A stretch of 64,000 nucleotides of DNA from Bradyrhizobiaceae bacterium (GTDB lineage: Bacteria; Pseudomonadota; Alphaproteobacteria; Rhizobiales; Xanthobacteraceae). Positions 36,536 through 44,863 of the stretch are shown here, one piece after another; position 1 is the first letter of the stretch, and every line of letters starts with the position of its first letter. The notes under the pieces are model-generated. The model ran no database searches. It was not told the origin of the DNA and saw only the letters and a list, made by a program, of their open reading frames with translations. Location: NCBI GenBank assembly GCA_003963145.1, contig RXJJ01000022.1, forward strand, positions 62,001 to 126,000, given 5' to 3'. The translations under genes and the position numbers were made by a program.

Positions 36536-37899
36536 ATATGATGAATGTCCTGCCGCGCCTCGCGGCCACAGGGATTGCCCTCGTCTGCCTTCAAATCGCA
36601 CCGGCCTCCGCCGCGGCAAAAATCCAGCGCGTGGTTTCGCCCGGCGGCATCGAGGCGTGGTTCGTCCAGGACGCGACCGTGCCGCTGATCGCGATGCAAT
36701 TCGCTTTCACCGGCGGCAGCGCTCAGGACCCTGACGGCAAGGCCGGCACCGGCAGCCTTGCCGCCGATACGCTCGACGAAGGAGCAGGCGATCTCGATTC
36801 AAAGACCTATCACGAACGTCTTGAGCGCCGCGCGATCCAGATGAATTTCTCGGTAAGCCGCGACTATCTGCGCGGTTCGCTGCGTATGCTGAAGGAAAAT
36901 CGCGACGAAGCTTTCGATTTGCTGCGCCTTGCCCTGACGTCACCACGCTTCGATGCCGAGCCGCTGGAGCGTGTGCGTGCCCAGACCCTCTCCTTGCTAC
37001 GCAGGGAATCCACTTCGCCCGGTTCGATCGCCAGTGACCGTTTCTGGGCTGCCGCTTATGAGGGTCATCCCTACGCTCGCCCGTCGAACGGCACGCTTGA
37101 GAGCGTTCCGAAGATCGAGGCCGCCGACCTCAAGGATTACGTTCGCCGCACTCTGGCGCGGGACAATCTCAAGATCGCCGTGGTGGGCGATGTCGATGCC
37201 GAAACCGTCGGCAAACTGCTCGACAAGACGTTCGGAGGATTGCCCGCCAAGAGCGAACTGACGCCGGTCGCCAATATCGACTTCGCCAAGACGCCGCAGA
37301 AATTCGTCGTGCCGCTCGACGTTCCCCAGACTGCCATCCTGTTTGGCGGCGCGGGTATCGCGCGCAACGATCCGGATTTCATGGCCGCCTATATCGTCAA
37401 TCATATCATCGGCGGCGGTTCGCTGTCGTCGCGGCTGTACCATGAAGTCCGGGAGAAACGCGGGCTGGTTTATTCCGTCTCCTCGTCGCTGATATGGATG
37501 AACCATTCGTCGATGTTTTTCGGCAGCACCGCCACCCGTGCCGACAAGGCTGGCGAAACGCTCGACACCATCAACGCCGAATTGAAACGGATCAGCGAGG
37601 AAGGCCCGACCCAAAAGGAACTGGATGAAGCCAAATCCTATCTCAAGGGGTCGCAGATGCTGGCTCTGGATTCATCCACCAAATTCGCCGGTGCGCTGGT
37701 TCAGTATCAGCTCGACAATCTCGGCATTGATTATCTCGAGCGGCGCAGCGGCATCATCGACGCAGTGACGCTCGACGATGCCAAGCGTGTCGCCAAACGC
37801 ATCTGGGGCAACGGTGTCCTGTCGGTCAGCGTCGGCCGCGCGCCGGTCGCAGATGCTTCGGCCACCCCGTCAGCCACGGCCCCGACAGCCAAAAACTGA
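36532..37899 (+). CDS. Periplasmic M16 family protein lacking the zinc motif (inactive partner)
   Basis: The product has 455 residues from the GTG at 36532 (overlap GTGA with the preceding stop; ATG codons at 36538 and 36541 are alternatives). The signal peptide ends ASA before AAKIQR. Fold and order match the M16 family (SLAADTLDEGAGDLDSKTYHERLE, ... VNHIIGGGSLSSRLYHEVREKRGLVYSVSSS), but the HxxEH motif is absent: the equivalent stretch reads SLAADTLDEGAG. The Arg/Tyr segment (RLYHEVREKRGLVYSV) that binds the substrate C-terminus is kept. Known M16B pairs work as an active/inactive heterodimer, and this pair fits that. Confidence 0.9.
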   Translation: MNMMNVLPRLAATGIALVCLQIAPASAAAKIQRVVSPGGIEAWFVQDATVPLIAMQFAFTGGSAQDPDGKAGTGSLAADTLDEGAGDLDSKTYHERLERRAIQMNFSVSRDYLRGSLRMLKENRDEAFDLLRLALTSPRFDAEPLERVRAQTLSLLRRESTSPGSIASDRFWAAAYEGHPYARPSNGTLESVPKIEAADLKDYVRRTLARDNLKIAVVGDVDAETVGKLLDKTFGGLPAKSELTPVANIDFAKTPQKFVVPLDVPQTAILFGGAGIARNDPDFMAAYIVNHIIGGGSLSSRLYHEVREKRGLVYSVSSSLIWMNHSSMFFGSTATRADKAGETLDTINAELKRISEEGPTQKELDEAKSYLKGSQMLALDSSTKFAGALVQYQLDNLGIDYLERRSGIIDAVTLDDAKRVAKRIWGNGVLSVSVGRAPVADASATPSATAPTAKN

Positions 37900-37934
37900 C
37901 ACAGGCAAGACCCGTTCATGCTATTCGTTCCGGC

Positions 37935-38354
37935 ATGCTTCGGGTCACCCGCGACATTGCCATCGATGAAAACGATATTCACGTCACCTTCGTCCGGGCC
38001 TCGGGCCCGGGCGGGCAGAATGTCAACAAGCTCTCGACGGCGGCACAACTGCGCTTTGACCTGCGCCATGTCGCTCTAGCGCCAGATGTCTCGGAACGGC
38101 TGGCCACCCTGGCCGGCCAGCGCATGACCAAGGACGGCGTGATCGTCATTCACGCCCAGCGGTTCCGCACTCAGGAACGCAATCGGGCCGACGCCATCGA
38201 CCGGCTGCTGGAATTGCTGCGCGAAGCCACGGTCAGGCCCAAGCCCCGTCGCGCGACAAGACCGACGTTGGGTTCGAAAACCCGGCGGCTGGAGGGCAAG
38301 AAGCGGCGCGGCGAGATCAAGGCGCGGCGCGGGTCCGCGCGCTATGACGACTAG
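37935..38354 (+). CDS. arfB: Ribosome rescue peptidyl-tRNA hydrolase ArfB (YaeJ)
   Basis: ArfB hydrolyses peptidyl-tRNA on ribosomes stalled without a stop codon. The 139-residue protein has the GGQ motif at residues 26-28 within RASGPGGQNVNKLSTAAQLRFDL and a basic, disordered C-terminal tail (RRLEGKKRRGEIKARRGSARYDD) that enters the empty mRNA channel. It is not a release factor because no codon-recognition domain exists. It follows the M16 gene after a 35-base gap. Confidence 0.93.
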   Translation: MLRVTRDIAIDENDIHVTFVRASGPGGQNVNKLSTAAQLRFDLRHVALAPDVSERLATLAGQRMTKDGVIVIHAQRFRTQERNRADAIDRLLELLREATVRPKPRRATRPTLGSKTRRLEGKKRRGEIKARRGSARYDD

Positions 38355-38601
38355 GCCCTCAGGGCCGGAACATGGCGCCGCCGGAGAGCGCAACACTGGC
38401 TAACCAGTATCAAAATGCAGATTTCAGCAAAAAGACGGGTCCAGAACACGACAGAGGGGTTCAGCATCCGGATATTCCGTGGAAATCGAGGAAATCGTCC
38501 AGAAGCCCCGCATTTTGGTCGTTTGCACCCCATACCCGGTACGAACCGGTCGTAAGATGTTGTCGGTCCGAATCGCCCCGAACTGTCTCACTGGACTACC
38601 C

Positions 38602-40410
38602 ATGCCTGTCCGCCAATTGCCCGAGCAGATCATCAACCGCATCGCCGCAGGTGAAGTGGTCGAGCGGCCCGCGAGCGCGGTGAAGGAATTGGTGGAGAAT
38701 GCGATCGACGCGGGCGCAAGCCGCGTCGACATCTTCACCGAAGGCGGTGGACGGCGGCGGATCGTCATCACCGACGATGGTGTCGGCATGACGCGAGACG
38801 ATCTTGTTCTGGCGGTGGAGCGTCACGCCACCTCCAAGCTCGACGACGAGGATTTGCTGCGCATCCGAACGCTCGGGTTTCGCGGCGAGGCACTGCCTTC
38901 CATCGGGGCCGTCGCCAGACTGAATATCGCGACCCGTCACGCCGGCGAGCCGCACGCATGGATGCTGAACGTCGATGCCGGCGAAAAATCGGCCATTACG
39001 CCCACAGCTCTCGGCAGCGGCACCCGCATCGAGGTCAGCGACCTGTTTTATGCGACCCCCGCGCGGCTGAAATTCCTCAAGACAGACCGTACCGAGGCTG
39101 AAGCCGTTCGCGAAGTCGTACGGCGCCTGGCGATGGCGCGGCCGGATATCGCGTTCTCGCTGGCTGGCGAAGAACGCGCGCCCGTGACCTGGAACGCGGC
39201 GCTTCCTGGCGCACCGGGCCGGCTGACCCGGCTTGGCGACATTCTGGGAGCCGATTTCCGTGCCGCCGCCATCGAGGCGCGCGCCGAGCGCGATGGTGTC
39301 GTCGTGGAGGGCTTTGCCGCCGCGCCGTCGCTGACGCGCGCCAACGCGCTTGGGCAATATCTATTCGTCAACGGCCGCCCGGTGCGTGACAAGCTGATTC
39401 TCGGGGCCGTCCGCGCCGCTTATGCGGATTACCTGCCGCGCGACCGGCATCCCGTGGTGGCCCTGTTTGTCACGCTGGACAGCACCGAGGTCGATGCCAA
39501 TGTTCACCCGGCAAAAACCGAGGTGCGTTTCCGCAATGCGGGACTCGTCCGCGCATTGATCGTGCATGCGCTGAAGGACGCGCTCGCGCGCGAGGGCAAG
39601 CGTACGGCGGCCAATTCGGATGGCGCGGCGATCATGGCTTTCCGCCCCGGCGGCATTACGCAGAGCACCGGCTGGGACTGGCGGCGCTCTCCAAATTTCC
39701 CGTCCTCCTTCGGCGGCGGCGCGGCGCCGGCCTATCCGGCTTTCAACGAAGCCGCACAGGCGGCGTTCGACACCGGAGCGCCTTCGGCCGATGTGCGTTT
39801 CGAACAGCAGCCAGCTGTTGATCTGATGGATCGTCCGCTTGGAGCGGCGCGAACCCAGATTCACGAGACCTACATCGTCTCGCAGACCCGGGACGGGCTG
39901 ATCGTGGTGGACCAGCACGCCGCGCATGAGCGGATCGTTTACGAGCGGTTGAAGGCCTCGCTCGCGCAAAACGGCGTGCAAAGGCAAATCCTGTTGATCC
40001 CGGACATTGTCGAAATGGACGAGGCGACGGTGGAGGGTCTCCTGGCACGGGCCGATGAACTTGAAAAATTCGGCCTTGCGATCGAATCCTTCGGCCCCGG
40101 CGCGGTTGCCGTTCGGGAAACGCCCTCCCTGCTCGGCAAGACCAATGCCGCCGCGCTGCTGCGCGATCTCGCAGAGCACATGGCCGAATGGGACGAGGCA
40201 TTGCCGCTCGAACGGCGCCTGATGCATGTCGCAGCCACCATGGCGTGTCATGGTTCGGTCCGTGCGGGACGAATTCTGAAGGGCGAGGAAATGAACGCGC
40301 TGTTGCGCGAGATGGAAGAAACGCCCAATTCCGGCCAATGCAATCACGGTCGGCCGACCTATGTCGAACTGAAACTGTCGGATATCGAAAAGCTGTTCGG
40401 ACGGCGTTAG
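38602..40410 (+). CDS. mutL: DNA mismatch repair protein MutL
   Basis: MutL couples MutS mismatch recognition to strand removal. The 602-residue protein has the GHKL ATPase motifs (ELVENAIDAGA, DDGVGM, RHATSKL, GFRGEALPSIGA) and a C-terminal domain with DQHAAHERIVYE (residues 437-448), which fits the endonuclease motif DQHA-x2-E-x4-E, and ACHGSVRAG plus CNHGRPTYVEL. So this MutL is probably a nicking endonuclease, as expected for species without MutH. The ATG at 38602 gives the usual start MPVRQLPEQIINRIAAGEVV. Confidence 0.95.
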   Translation: MPVRQLPEQIINRIAAGEVVERPASAVKELVENAIDAGASRVDIFTEGGGRRRIVITDDGVGMTRDDLVLAVERHATSKLDDEDLLRIRTLGFRGEALPSIGAVARLNIATRHAGEPHAWMLNVDAGEKSAITPTALGSGTRIEVSDLFYATPARLKFLKTDRTEAEAVREVVRRLAMARPDIAFSLAGEERAPVTWNAALPGAPGRLTRLGDILGADFRAAAIEARAERDGVVVEGFAAAPSLTRANALGQYLFVNGRPVRDKLILGAVRAAYADYLPRDRHPVVALFVTLDSTEVDANVHPAKTEVRFRNAGLVRALIVHALKDALAREGKRTAANSDGAAIMAFRPGGITQSTGWDWRRSPNFPSSFGGGAAPAYPAFNEAAQAAFDTGAPSADVRFEQQPAVDLMDRPLGAARTQIHETYIVSQTRDGLIVVDQHAAHERIVYERLKASLAQNGVQRQILLIPDIVEMDEATVEGLLARADELEKFGLAIESFGPGAVAVRETPSLLGKTNAAALLRDLAEHMAEWDEALPLERRLMHVAATMACHGSVRAGRILKGEEMNALLREMEETPNSGQCNHGRPTYVELKLSDIEKLFGRR

Positions 40411-40414
40411 CGGC

Positions 40415-40975
40415 TCAACCGGCGCAGACGCGCAGGATTACGAACTCCGTGTCGTCATAGGCGCGCCGCTCAAGCTCGTCATAACCTCCGGGCGCGACAA
40501 AGCCTGCGGCCTTCGCTTCCTCGACAATGACCAGCGCATTGTCCGTCAGCCATTTGCCCTCACGCAGTGACGCAAGTGCCTTTTCCGCAAGTCCCTTGTC
40601 GTAAGGCGGGTCGAGAAACACCAGCGAGAACGGCTCCATCGGATAGGCCGGACCGAGATTCGTGGCATCGCGCCGATAGACTTTCGTCACGCCGCCGAGA
40701 CCGAGCGCCTCGACATTGTTGCGAAGCAGCGCGCGCGCTTCCGCGCCATTGTCCACGAACAGCGCGAAGGTCGCTCCGCGCGAGACCGACTCGATCCCAA
40801 GCGCGCCGGTCCCGGCAAACAGATCGAGCACCCGCGCGTCCAGTACCGGATTTTCGTAGGCGTGCATCAGAATGTTGAACAGCGACTCGCGCAGCCGGTC
40901 CTGGGTCGGCCTGATCCCGTCCGATGACGGGGACGCAAGATTGCGTCCCCTCAGCCGTCCACCCACGACACGCAT
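40415..40975 (-). CDS. rsmD: 16S rRNA (guanine(966)-N2)-methyltransferase RsmD
   Basis: RsmD methylates G966 of 16S rRNA. The 186-residue protein begins MRVVGGRLRGRNL and has the SAM-binding VLDLFAGTGALGIESVSRGA and the catalytic LVFLDPPYDKG. It is convergent with mutL (4-base gap). The rluB-like gene ends 6 bases upstream of its start on the same strand, so the two form one operon. Confidence 0.94.
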   Translation of the reverse strand: MRVVGGRLRGRNLASPSSDGIRPTQDRLRESLFNILMHAYENPVLDARVLDLFAGTGALGIESVSRGATFALFVDNGAEARALLRNNVEALGLGGVTKVYRRDATNLGPAYPMEPFSLVFLDPPYDKGLAEKALASLREGKWLTDNALVIVEEAKAAGFVAPGGYDELERRAYDDTEFVILRVCAG

Positions 40976-40981
40976 CGAAAA

Positions 40982-42997
40982 TCACAGATCCCGTGGCTTC
41001 AGATCGCGCTTGCCGTGATAGCCCCGCTTCGGACGGCGCGGCGCGCCGTATCCGTTGGACTCGTCCTCGTTCTGCGAGCGCTTCTCTGCGCTGCCGGAAC
41101 GCGTGACCAGCACGCGGCGGCCCTTGCTGTCGGCAATCAGCGCATTCTTGCCGGTAGCCTTGGGCCGGCCCTTTGCTCGCGGAGCGTCGTCGTCGGGCGA
41201 GGCATCGCGCTCCGGCTTATCGAACTGCGCGCCCGACAGCGCGACAATCTTGTCGCCGAGCTGATCGCGAAGCACCCGGCCCTTGATTTCCTCGACCTGC
41301 CCCTCTGCGATCTCGCCGAGCTGGAAGGGACCGTACGACACACGAATCAGCCGATTCACTTCGAGGCCGAGATGCGCCATCACGTTGCGGACTTCACGGT
41401 TCTTGCCTTCGCGAATCGCGAACACGATCCAGACATTGCTGCCCTGATCACGCTCCAGCGTCGCATCGATGGGACCGTATTTGACGCCATCGACCTCGAC
41501 GCCGCTTTTCAACTGATCGAGCTGCGCCTGCGTCACATCGCCGTGGGCACGCACACGATAGCGGCGAAGCCAGCCTGTATCGGGATGTTCAAGCGCCCGC
41601 GACAGGCCGCCGTCGTTGGTCAGCAGCAGAAGGCCCTCGGTGTTGAAATCGAGCCGCCCGATGCTGATCAGGCGCGGCAAACCTTCAGGCAGATTGTCGA
41701 ATACGGTCGGACGTCCCTCCGGATCGTCATGCGTCGTCATCAGGCCGCGCGGCTTGTGGTACAAAAACAGCCGAGTCCGCTCGCGCTCCGGCAGTGGCTT
41801 GCCGTCGATGGTGACGACATCGCGCGGAGTGACGTCGAGCGCCGGCGAATTGATGACGCGACCGTTGACCGCGACGCGGCCCTGCACAATCCACTCCTCG
41901 GCATCGCGGCGCGAACACAATCCCGCGCGCGCGACGATCTTGGCGATACGCTCGCCGGTCTTGGTCTTCGCGGCCGCAGCCTCGCGCGGCACGCGCTTGT
42001 CAAAATCGGGTTTGCGCTCGCGATAATCTCCGCGTCCGCCAAACGCAGGCCGCTTGGCGAACACCTTGCTGTCGTCCTCATTGTCGCGGCGTGGCCGATC
42101 TTCACGCGAGCGCCTCTCGCTGCGCGCTTGCTCGTGCCAGTCTCCGCCGCCACGGCGCTCGCCGCGCGGCGCGCGGTCCTCACGCGGCTTGTCGAAGCGC
42201 GGCCGCGAGAAACGCTGCCGCTCCTCCGAGCTGCGCTCGGCCGGCGCGCGTTTTTGCCAGGGTTTTTCTTGCCGAGGCTTTTCCGGACTCCGGCCCGGTC
42301 CGTCGAACTCGCGGCGCGGTGCGCGAGGGCGGCGCTCGTCGCGGTCCCGAGGCGGACGGTCATCGCGATTGAAGCGCGGGCGCGGCGCGTCATCGCGTTC
42401 GCCACGCGCCCTGTATGGCCGCTTCTCGCCGAATTTTCCGCCACCGGATTTCCGATCCTCGAAACGCCCCGCACCCGCGTTGCGGCTCGAACGAAATTCG
42501 CTGCGCTCGCCGCGCGGCGCTCGGTCCTCCTGCGCACGCGACTTAAAAGGGCGGTCTCCACCCCGATCCTCCCGGGGCCTGAACGAGCGGCCTTCCGTGC
42601 GATCCTCGCGCGGCCTGAACGTGCGCCCCTCGCTTCGCTCGGCGCGCACCCCGAACTCCTTGCGCGGGCCGCGTGAGGGCCTCTCGTCACGCTGCGGGCG
42701 CTCGTCTCGATTGAAGCGCGGACGGGGACTATCGCCCCGCTCGGCGCGAGGCTTGTAGGATCGTTTCTCGCCGAAATTCCCGTCACCGGATTTTCGGTCG
42801 CCGAACTTTTTATCACCGAACTTGCGCTCGCCGCGCGCCGCGGCGGGACGCGAGGGCCGATCATCGCGCGACGACCTTCGGCCATCAGAAGAGCCGCTGC
42901 GGGGACCGCTCGAGCGCCCTTTGCCCCCGCCTTTATAACCCTCGCCAGAGCCGCGGCGCGGCGGACGGCCGTTGTTTTTATCGTTATTGCGGGGCAT
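40982..42997 (-). CDS. RluB-family pseudouridine synthase with long disordered N-terminal tail
   Basis: The product has 671 residues. Residues 1-345 are extremely rich in Arg, Asp, Glu, Gly, Lys and Pro and contain repeated units, so they should be disordered. Residues about 346-400 form an S4 RNA-binding domain (RIAKIVARAGLCSRRDAEEWIVQGRVAVNG). The catalytic domain follows, with FLYHKPRGLMTTHDDPEGRPTVFD, the aspartate motif GRLDFNTEGLLLLTNDGG (Asp450), and REGKNREVRNVMAHLGLEVNRLIRVSYGPF. This is the RluB/RsuA type; 23S versus 16S target is not decided. A basic tail of about 90 residues follows. The ATG at 42997 is chosen by family length and the Arg-rich context; the ribosome site is weak. 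Confidence 0.88.
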   Translation of the reverse strand: MPRNNDKNNGRPPRRGSGEGYKGGGKGRSSGPRSGSSDGRRSSRDDRPSRPAAARGERKFGDKKFGDRKSGDGNFGEKRSYKPRAERGDSPRPRFNRDERPQRDERPSRGPRKEFGVRAERSEGRTFRPREDRTEGRSFRPREDRGGDRPFKSRAQEDRAPRGERSEFRSSRNAGAGRFEDRKSGGGKFGEKRPYRARGERDDAPRPRFNRDDRPPRDRDERRPRAPRREFDGPGRSPEKPRQEKPWQKRAPAERSSEERQRFSRPRFDKPREDRAPRGERRGGGDWHEQARSERRSREDRPRRDNEDDSKVFAKRPAFGGRGDYRERKPDFDKRVPREAAAAKTKTGERIAKIVARAGLCSRRDAEEWIVQGRVAVNGRVINSPALDVTPRDVVTIDGKPLPERERTRLFLYHKPRGLMTTHDDPEGRPTVFDNLPEGLPRLISIGRLDFNTEGLLLLTNDGGLSRALEHPDTGWLRRYRVRAHGDVTQAQLDQLKSGVEVDGVKYGPIDATLERDQGSNVWIVFAIREGKNREVRNVMAHLGLEVNRLIRVSYGPFQLGEIAEGQVEEIKGRVLRDQLGDKIVALSGAQFDKPERDASPDDDAPRAKGRPKATGKNALIADSKGRRVLVTRSGSAEKRSQNEDESNGYGAPRRPKRGYHGKRDLKPRDL
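42305..42799 (-). repeat. Duplicated module in the Arg-rich tail of the pseudouridine synthase
   Basis: Residues 67-115 (bases 42653-42799) and 181-231 (bases 42305-42457) align closely: both run DRKSG-GxFGEKRxYxxRxERxDxPRPRFNRDxRPxRD then Arg/Pro-rich sequence to a conserved EF. The copies are 114 residues apart. They point to an internal duplication with later drift. Confidence 0.75.
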
Positions 42998-43056
42998 GGA
43001 TGGTCTCACTTTCGGGAAAGAGCGCCTGATAACAGAATTTGGCGCGGGACACGAGC

Positions 43057-43503
43057 ATGACGGCACGATCTTTCATGGATTTGGCGCTGAAACAGGCCGA
43101 AATCGCGGGCAATGCCGCCGAAGTGCCGATCGGCTGCGTGATCGTGCGTGACGGCGCGGTCATCGCACAGGCCGGAAACCGCACCCTGCAGGACCGCGAT
43201 CCGACCGCCCATGCCGAGATTCTGGCGATCCGTCAGGCTGCACGGGCTGTCGGCAGCGAGCGGCTGACCGACTGCGATCTCTACGCGACGCTGGAACCCT
43301 GCACCATGTGCGCGGGTGCGATTTCCTTTGCGCGCATCCGGCGGCTTTACTATGGCGCCGCAGACCCAAAAGGCGGCGCGGTGGACAGCGGCGTTCGCTT
43401 TTTTGCCTCTCCGACCTGTCACCATGCGCCGGAAATTTATCCCTCGGTCGGGGAAAGCGAGGCGGCGGCGATGCTGAAGGACTTCTTCAAGACGCGCCGC
43501 TGA
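43057..43503 (+). CDS. tadA: tRNA-specific adenosine deaminase
   Basis: TadA deaminates A34 to inosine in tRNA-Arg(ACG). The 148-residue protein has the zinc and catalytic motifs TAHAEILAIR (HAE) and EPCTMCAGA (PCxxC). It starts from the ATG at 43057 with GGGA 8 bases upstream; a TTG at 43039 would add 6 residues. It is divergent from the pseudouridine synthase gene across 59 bases, so the two tRNA/rRNA modification genes share a promoter region. It ends 3 bases before the convergent GNAT gene. Confidence 0.94.
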   Translation: MTARSFMDLALKQAEIAGNAAEVPIGCVIVRDGAVIAQAGNRTLQDRDPTAHAEILAIRQAARAVGSERLTDCDLYATLEPCTMCAGAISFARIRRLYYGAADPKGGAVDSGVRFFASPTCHHAPEIYPSVGESEAAAMLKDFFKTRR

Positions 43504-43506
43504 TGC

Positions 43507-43953
43507 TCACAGTTTTATTGTCATGGCCTCGTGCGAGTGTGCAAATCCGAGCCGCTGGTAGAAGCGGTGCGCGGCAACGCGGCGCTTATCGGTCTTGAGC
43601 TGCATCGAGCGGCAGCCCCGGCGGCGGGCGATCTCCATCGCCGCCTGCATCATCTTCTCACCGATGCGCTGACCCCGCAGCGTGCTGTCCACGCGCACGC
43701 TTTCCACCTGCGCCAGCCACGCGCCCTGATAGGCAATACCTGGAATGAAAGTCAGTTGCAGGCTGCCGACGATCTCTCCTGCTTCTTCCCAGACGTAGAG
43801 AAAATTATCGGGATCCGCCGCAATCTCGTCGAAGGCCTTGAGGTAGGGCTCAAGCCCCACCGACAAATCTTCACGCGTGCGCGCCAGGTCGTCATCGACC
43901 AGCATATCGAGGATGCGGCCGACCTCGTCGCGTCTCGCCTCACGCAGTGCCAT
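43507..43953 (-). CDS. GNAT family N-acetyltransferase
   Basis: The 148-residue protein has the GNAT acetyl-CoA motif A (VESVRVDSTLRGQRIGEKMMQAAMEIARRRGC) and motif B (RRVAAHRFYQRLGFAHS). The substrate is unknown. The ATG at 43953 shares its A with the stop of the upstream hydrolase gene (TGATG), so it is co-translated with the fluoroacetate dehalogenase homologue. The GTG at 43956 is an alternative start. Confidence 0.87.
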   Translation of the reverse strand: MALREARRDEVGRILDMLVDDDLARTREDLSVGLEPYLKAFDEIAADPDNFLYVWEEAGEIVGSLQLTFIPGIAYQGAWLAQVESVRVDSTLRGQRIGEKMMQAAMEIARRRGCRSMQLKTDKRRVAAHRFYQRLGFAHSHEAMTIKL

Positions 43954-44861
43954 CACACACCTTCGGAAAAGAAATCAAACAGCGCCGCTGCTGTTGCGTC
44001 CGGATCTTCCTCTGTGAGGAAATGTCCGGAATTCATTGCGCCGCCGCGCACATTGCTCGCCCAACTCTTCCACGTATCGAGCGGCGTCGCGGCGGATTGC
44101 GCAATCCCCGCCGCGCCCCACAGCGCCAACATCGGCACGGTGATCCTGTTGCCAGCGTCACGGTCCGCCTTGTCGTGCTCGTAATCGGCATAGGCGCCGG
44201 CGCGGTAATCCTCGCACATCGCATGGATACGCGCAGGATCGTTGAATGCGGCGATATAATGAGCCAGCGCGCGCTGATCGAACGGGTCGAGCGTTTTCGA
44301 TCGAGTCCAGCTCGTCAGCTTGTTTTTGAGATAGAATGTCGGGTTCTGACCGAGCAAAGTTTCGGGCAATGGCTCGGGCTGCGCCAAAAGTGTCCAGTGA
44401 TAGATTTTCAAGCCATAGAGCCGGTCCATCCGCGCCCAGTATTCGTAGGTCGGCAGAATATCCAGCGTGGCGAGGCGCGACAGTCGGCCCGGATGATCGA
44501 GCGCGAGCCGATACGCCACACGGCCGCCGCGATCGTGTCCCGCCAGCGCGAAGCGGACATGACCGAGCTTTTCCATCGCCTCGATGATGGTCTTCGCCAT
44601 CGCCCGCTTGGTATAGGGCGTATGAACGTCATCGCTTTTTGGAATATCCGACCAGCCGTAGCCGGGCAGATCGGCGATCACGAGCGTGAATTTCTGGGCC
44701 AGCTTGGGCGCCACGCGGTGCCACATCACATTCGTTTGTGTGAAACCGTGCAGCAACAGCAGCGGCGGACCCTTGCCGCCGACCCGCGCGAAAATCCGCC
44801 CGTTCGATGTGCCGATCCATTCGGACGCAAAACCGGGAAACAGATCGGCAAGATCGGTCAT
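43953..44861 (-). CDS. Alpha/beta hydrolase, fluoroacetate dehalogenase homologue
   Basis: Counted from the ATG at 44861, the 302-residue protein carries what look like all the active-site residues of the R. palustris fluoroacetate dehalogenase (FAcD, RPA1163) at the same numbers: nucleophile Asp110 and Arg111/Arg114 in [11 protein letters not shown], Asp134 in [10 protein letters not shown], halide-binding His155 and Trp156 in KIYHWTLL, Tyr219 in [16 protein letters not shown] and His280 in NSGHFLTEE. The RPA1163 comparison is from memory. FAcD hydrolyses fluoroacetate to glycolate; chloroacetate is a poorer substrate. The purD stop lies 2 bases upstream, so this gene is co-transcribed with purD, then the GNAT gene follows. 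Confidence 0.85.
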   Translation of the reverse strand: MTDLADLFPGFASEWIGTSNGRIFARVGGKGPPLLLLHGFTQTNVMWHRVAPKLAQKFTLVIADLPGYGWSDIPKSDDVHTPYTKRAMAKTIIEAMEKLGHVRFALAGHDRGGRVAYRLALDHPGRLSRLATLDILPTYEYWARMDRLYGLKIYHWTLLAQPEPLPETLLGQNPTFYLKNKLTSWTRSKTLDPFDQRALAHYIAAFNDPARIHAMCEDYRAGAYADYEHDKADRDAGNRITVPMLALWGAAGIAQSAATPLDTWKSWASNVRGGAMNSGHFLTEEDPDATAAALFDFFSEGV

Positions 44862-44863
44862 TT

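Noticed and set aside
41015-42676. Open frame of 553 codons opposite the pseudouridine synthase tail
   Set aside because: It is antisense to an Arg/Gly-rich coding region whose composition opens long frames on both strands. The protein is an Ala/Arg/Leu-rich string without recognisable domains.
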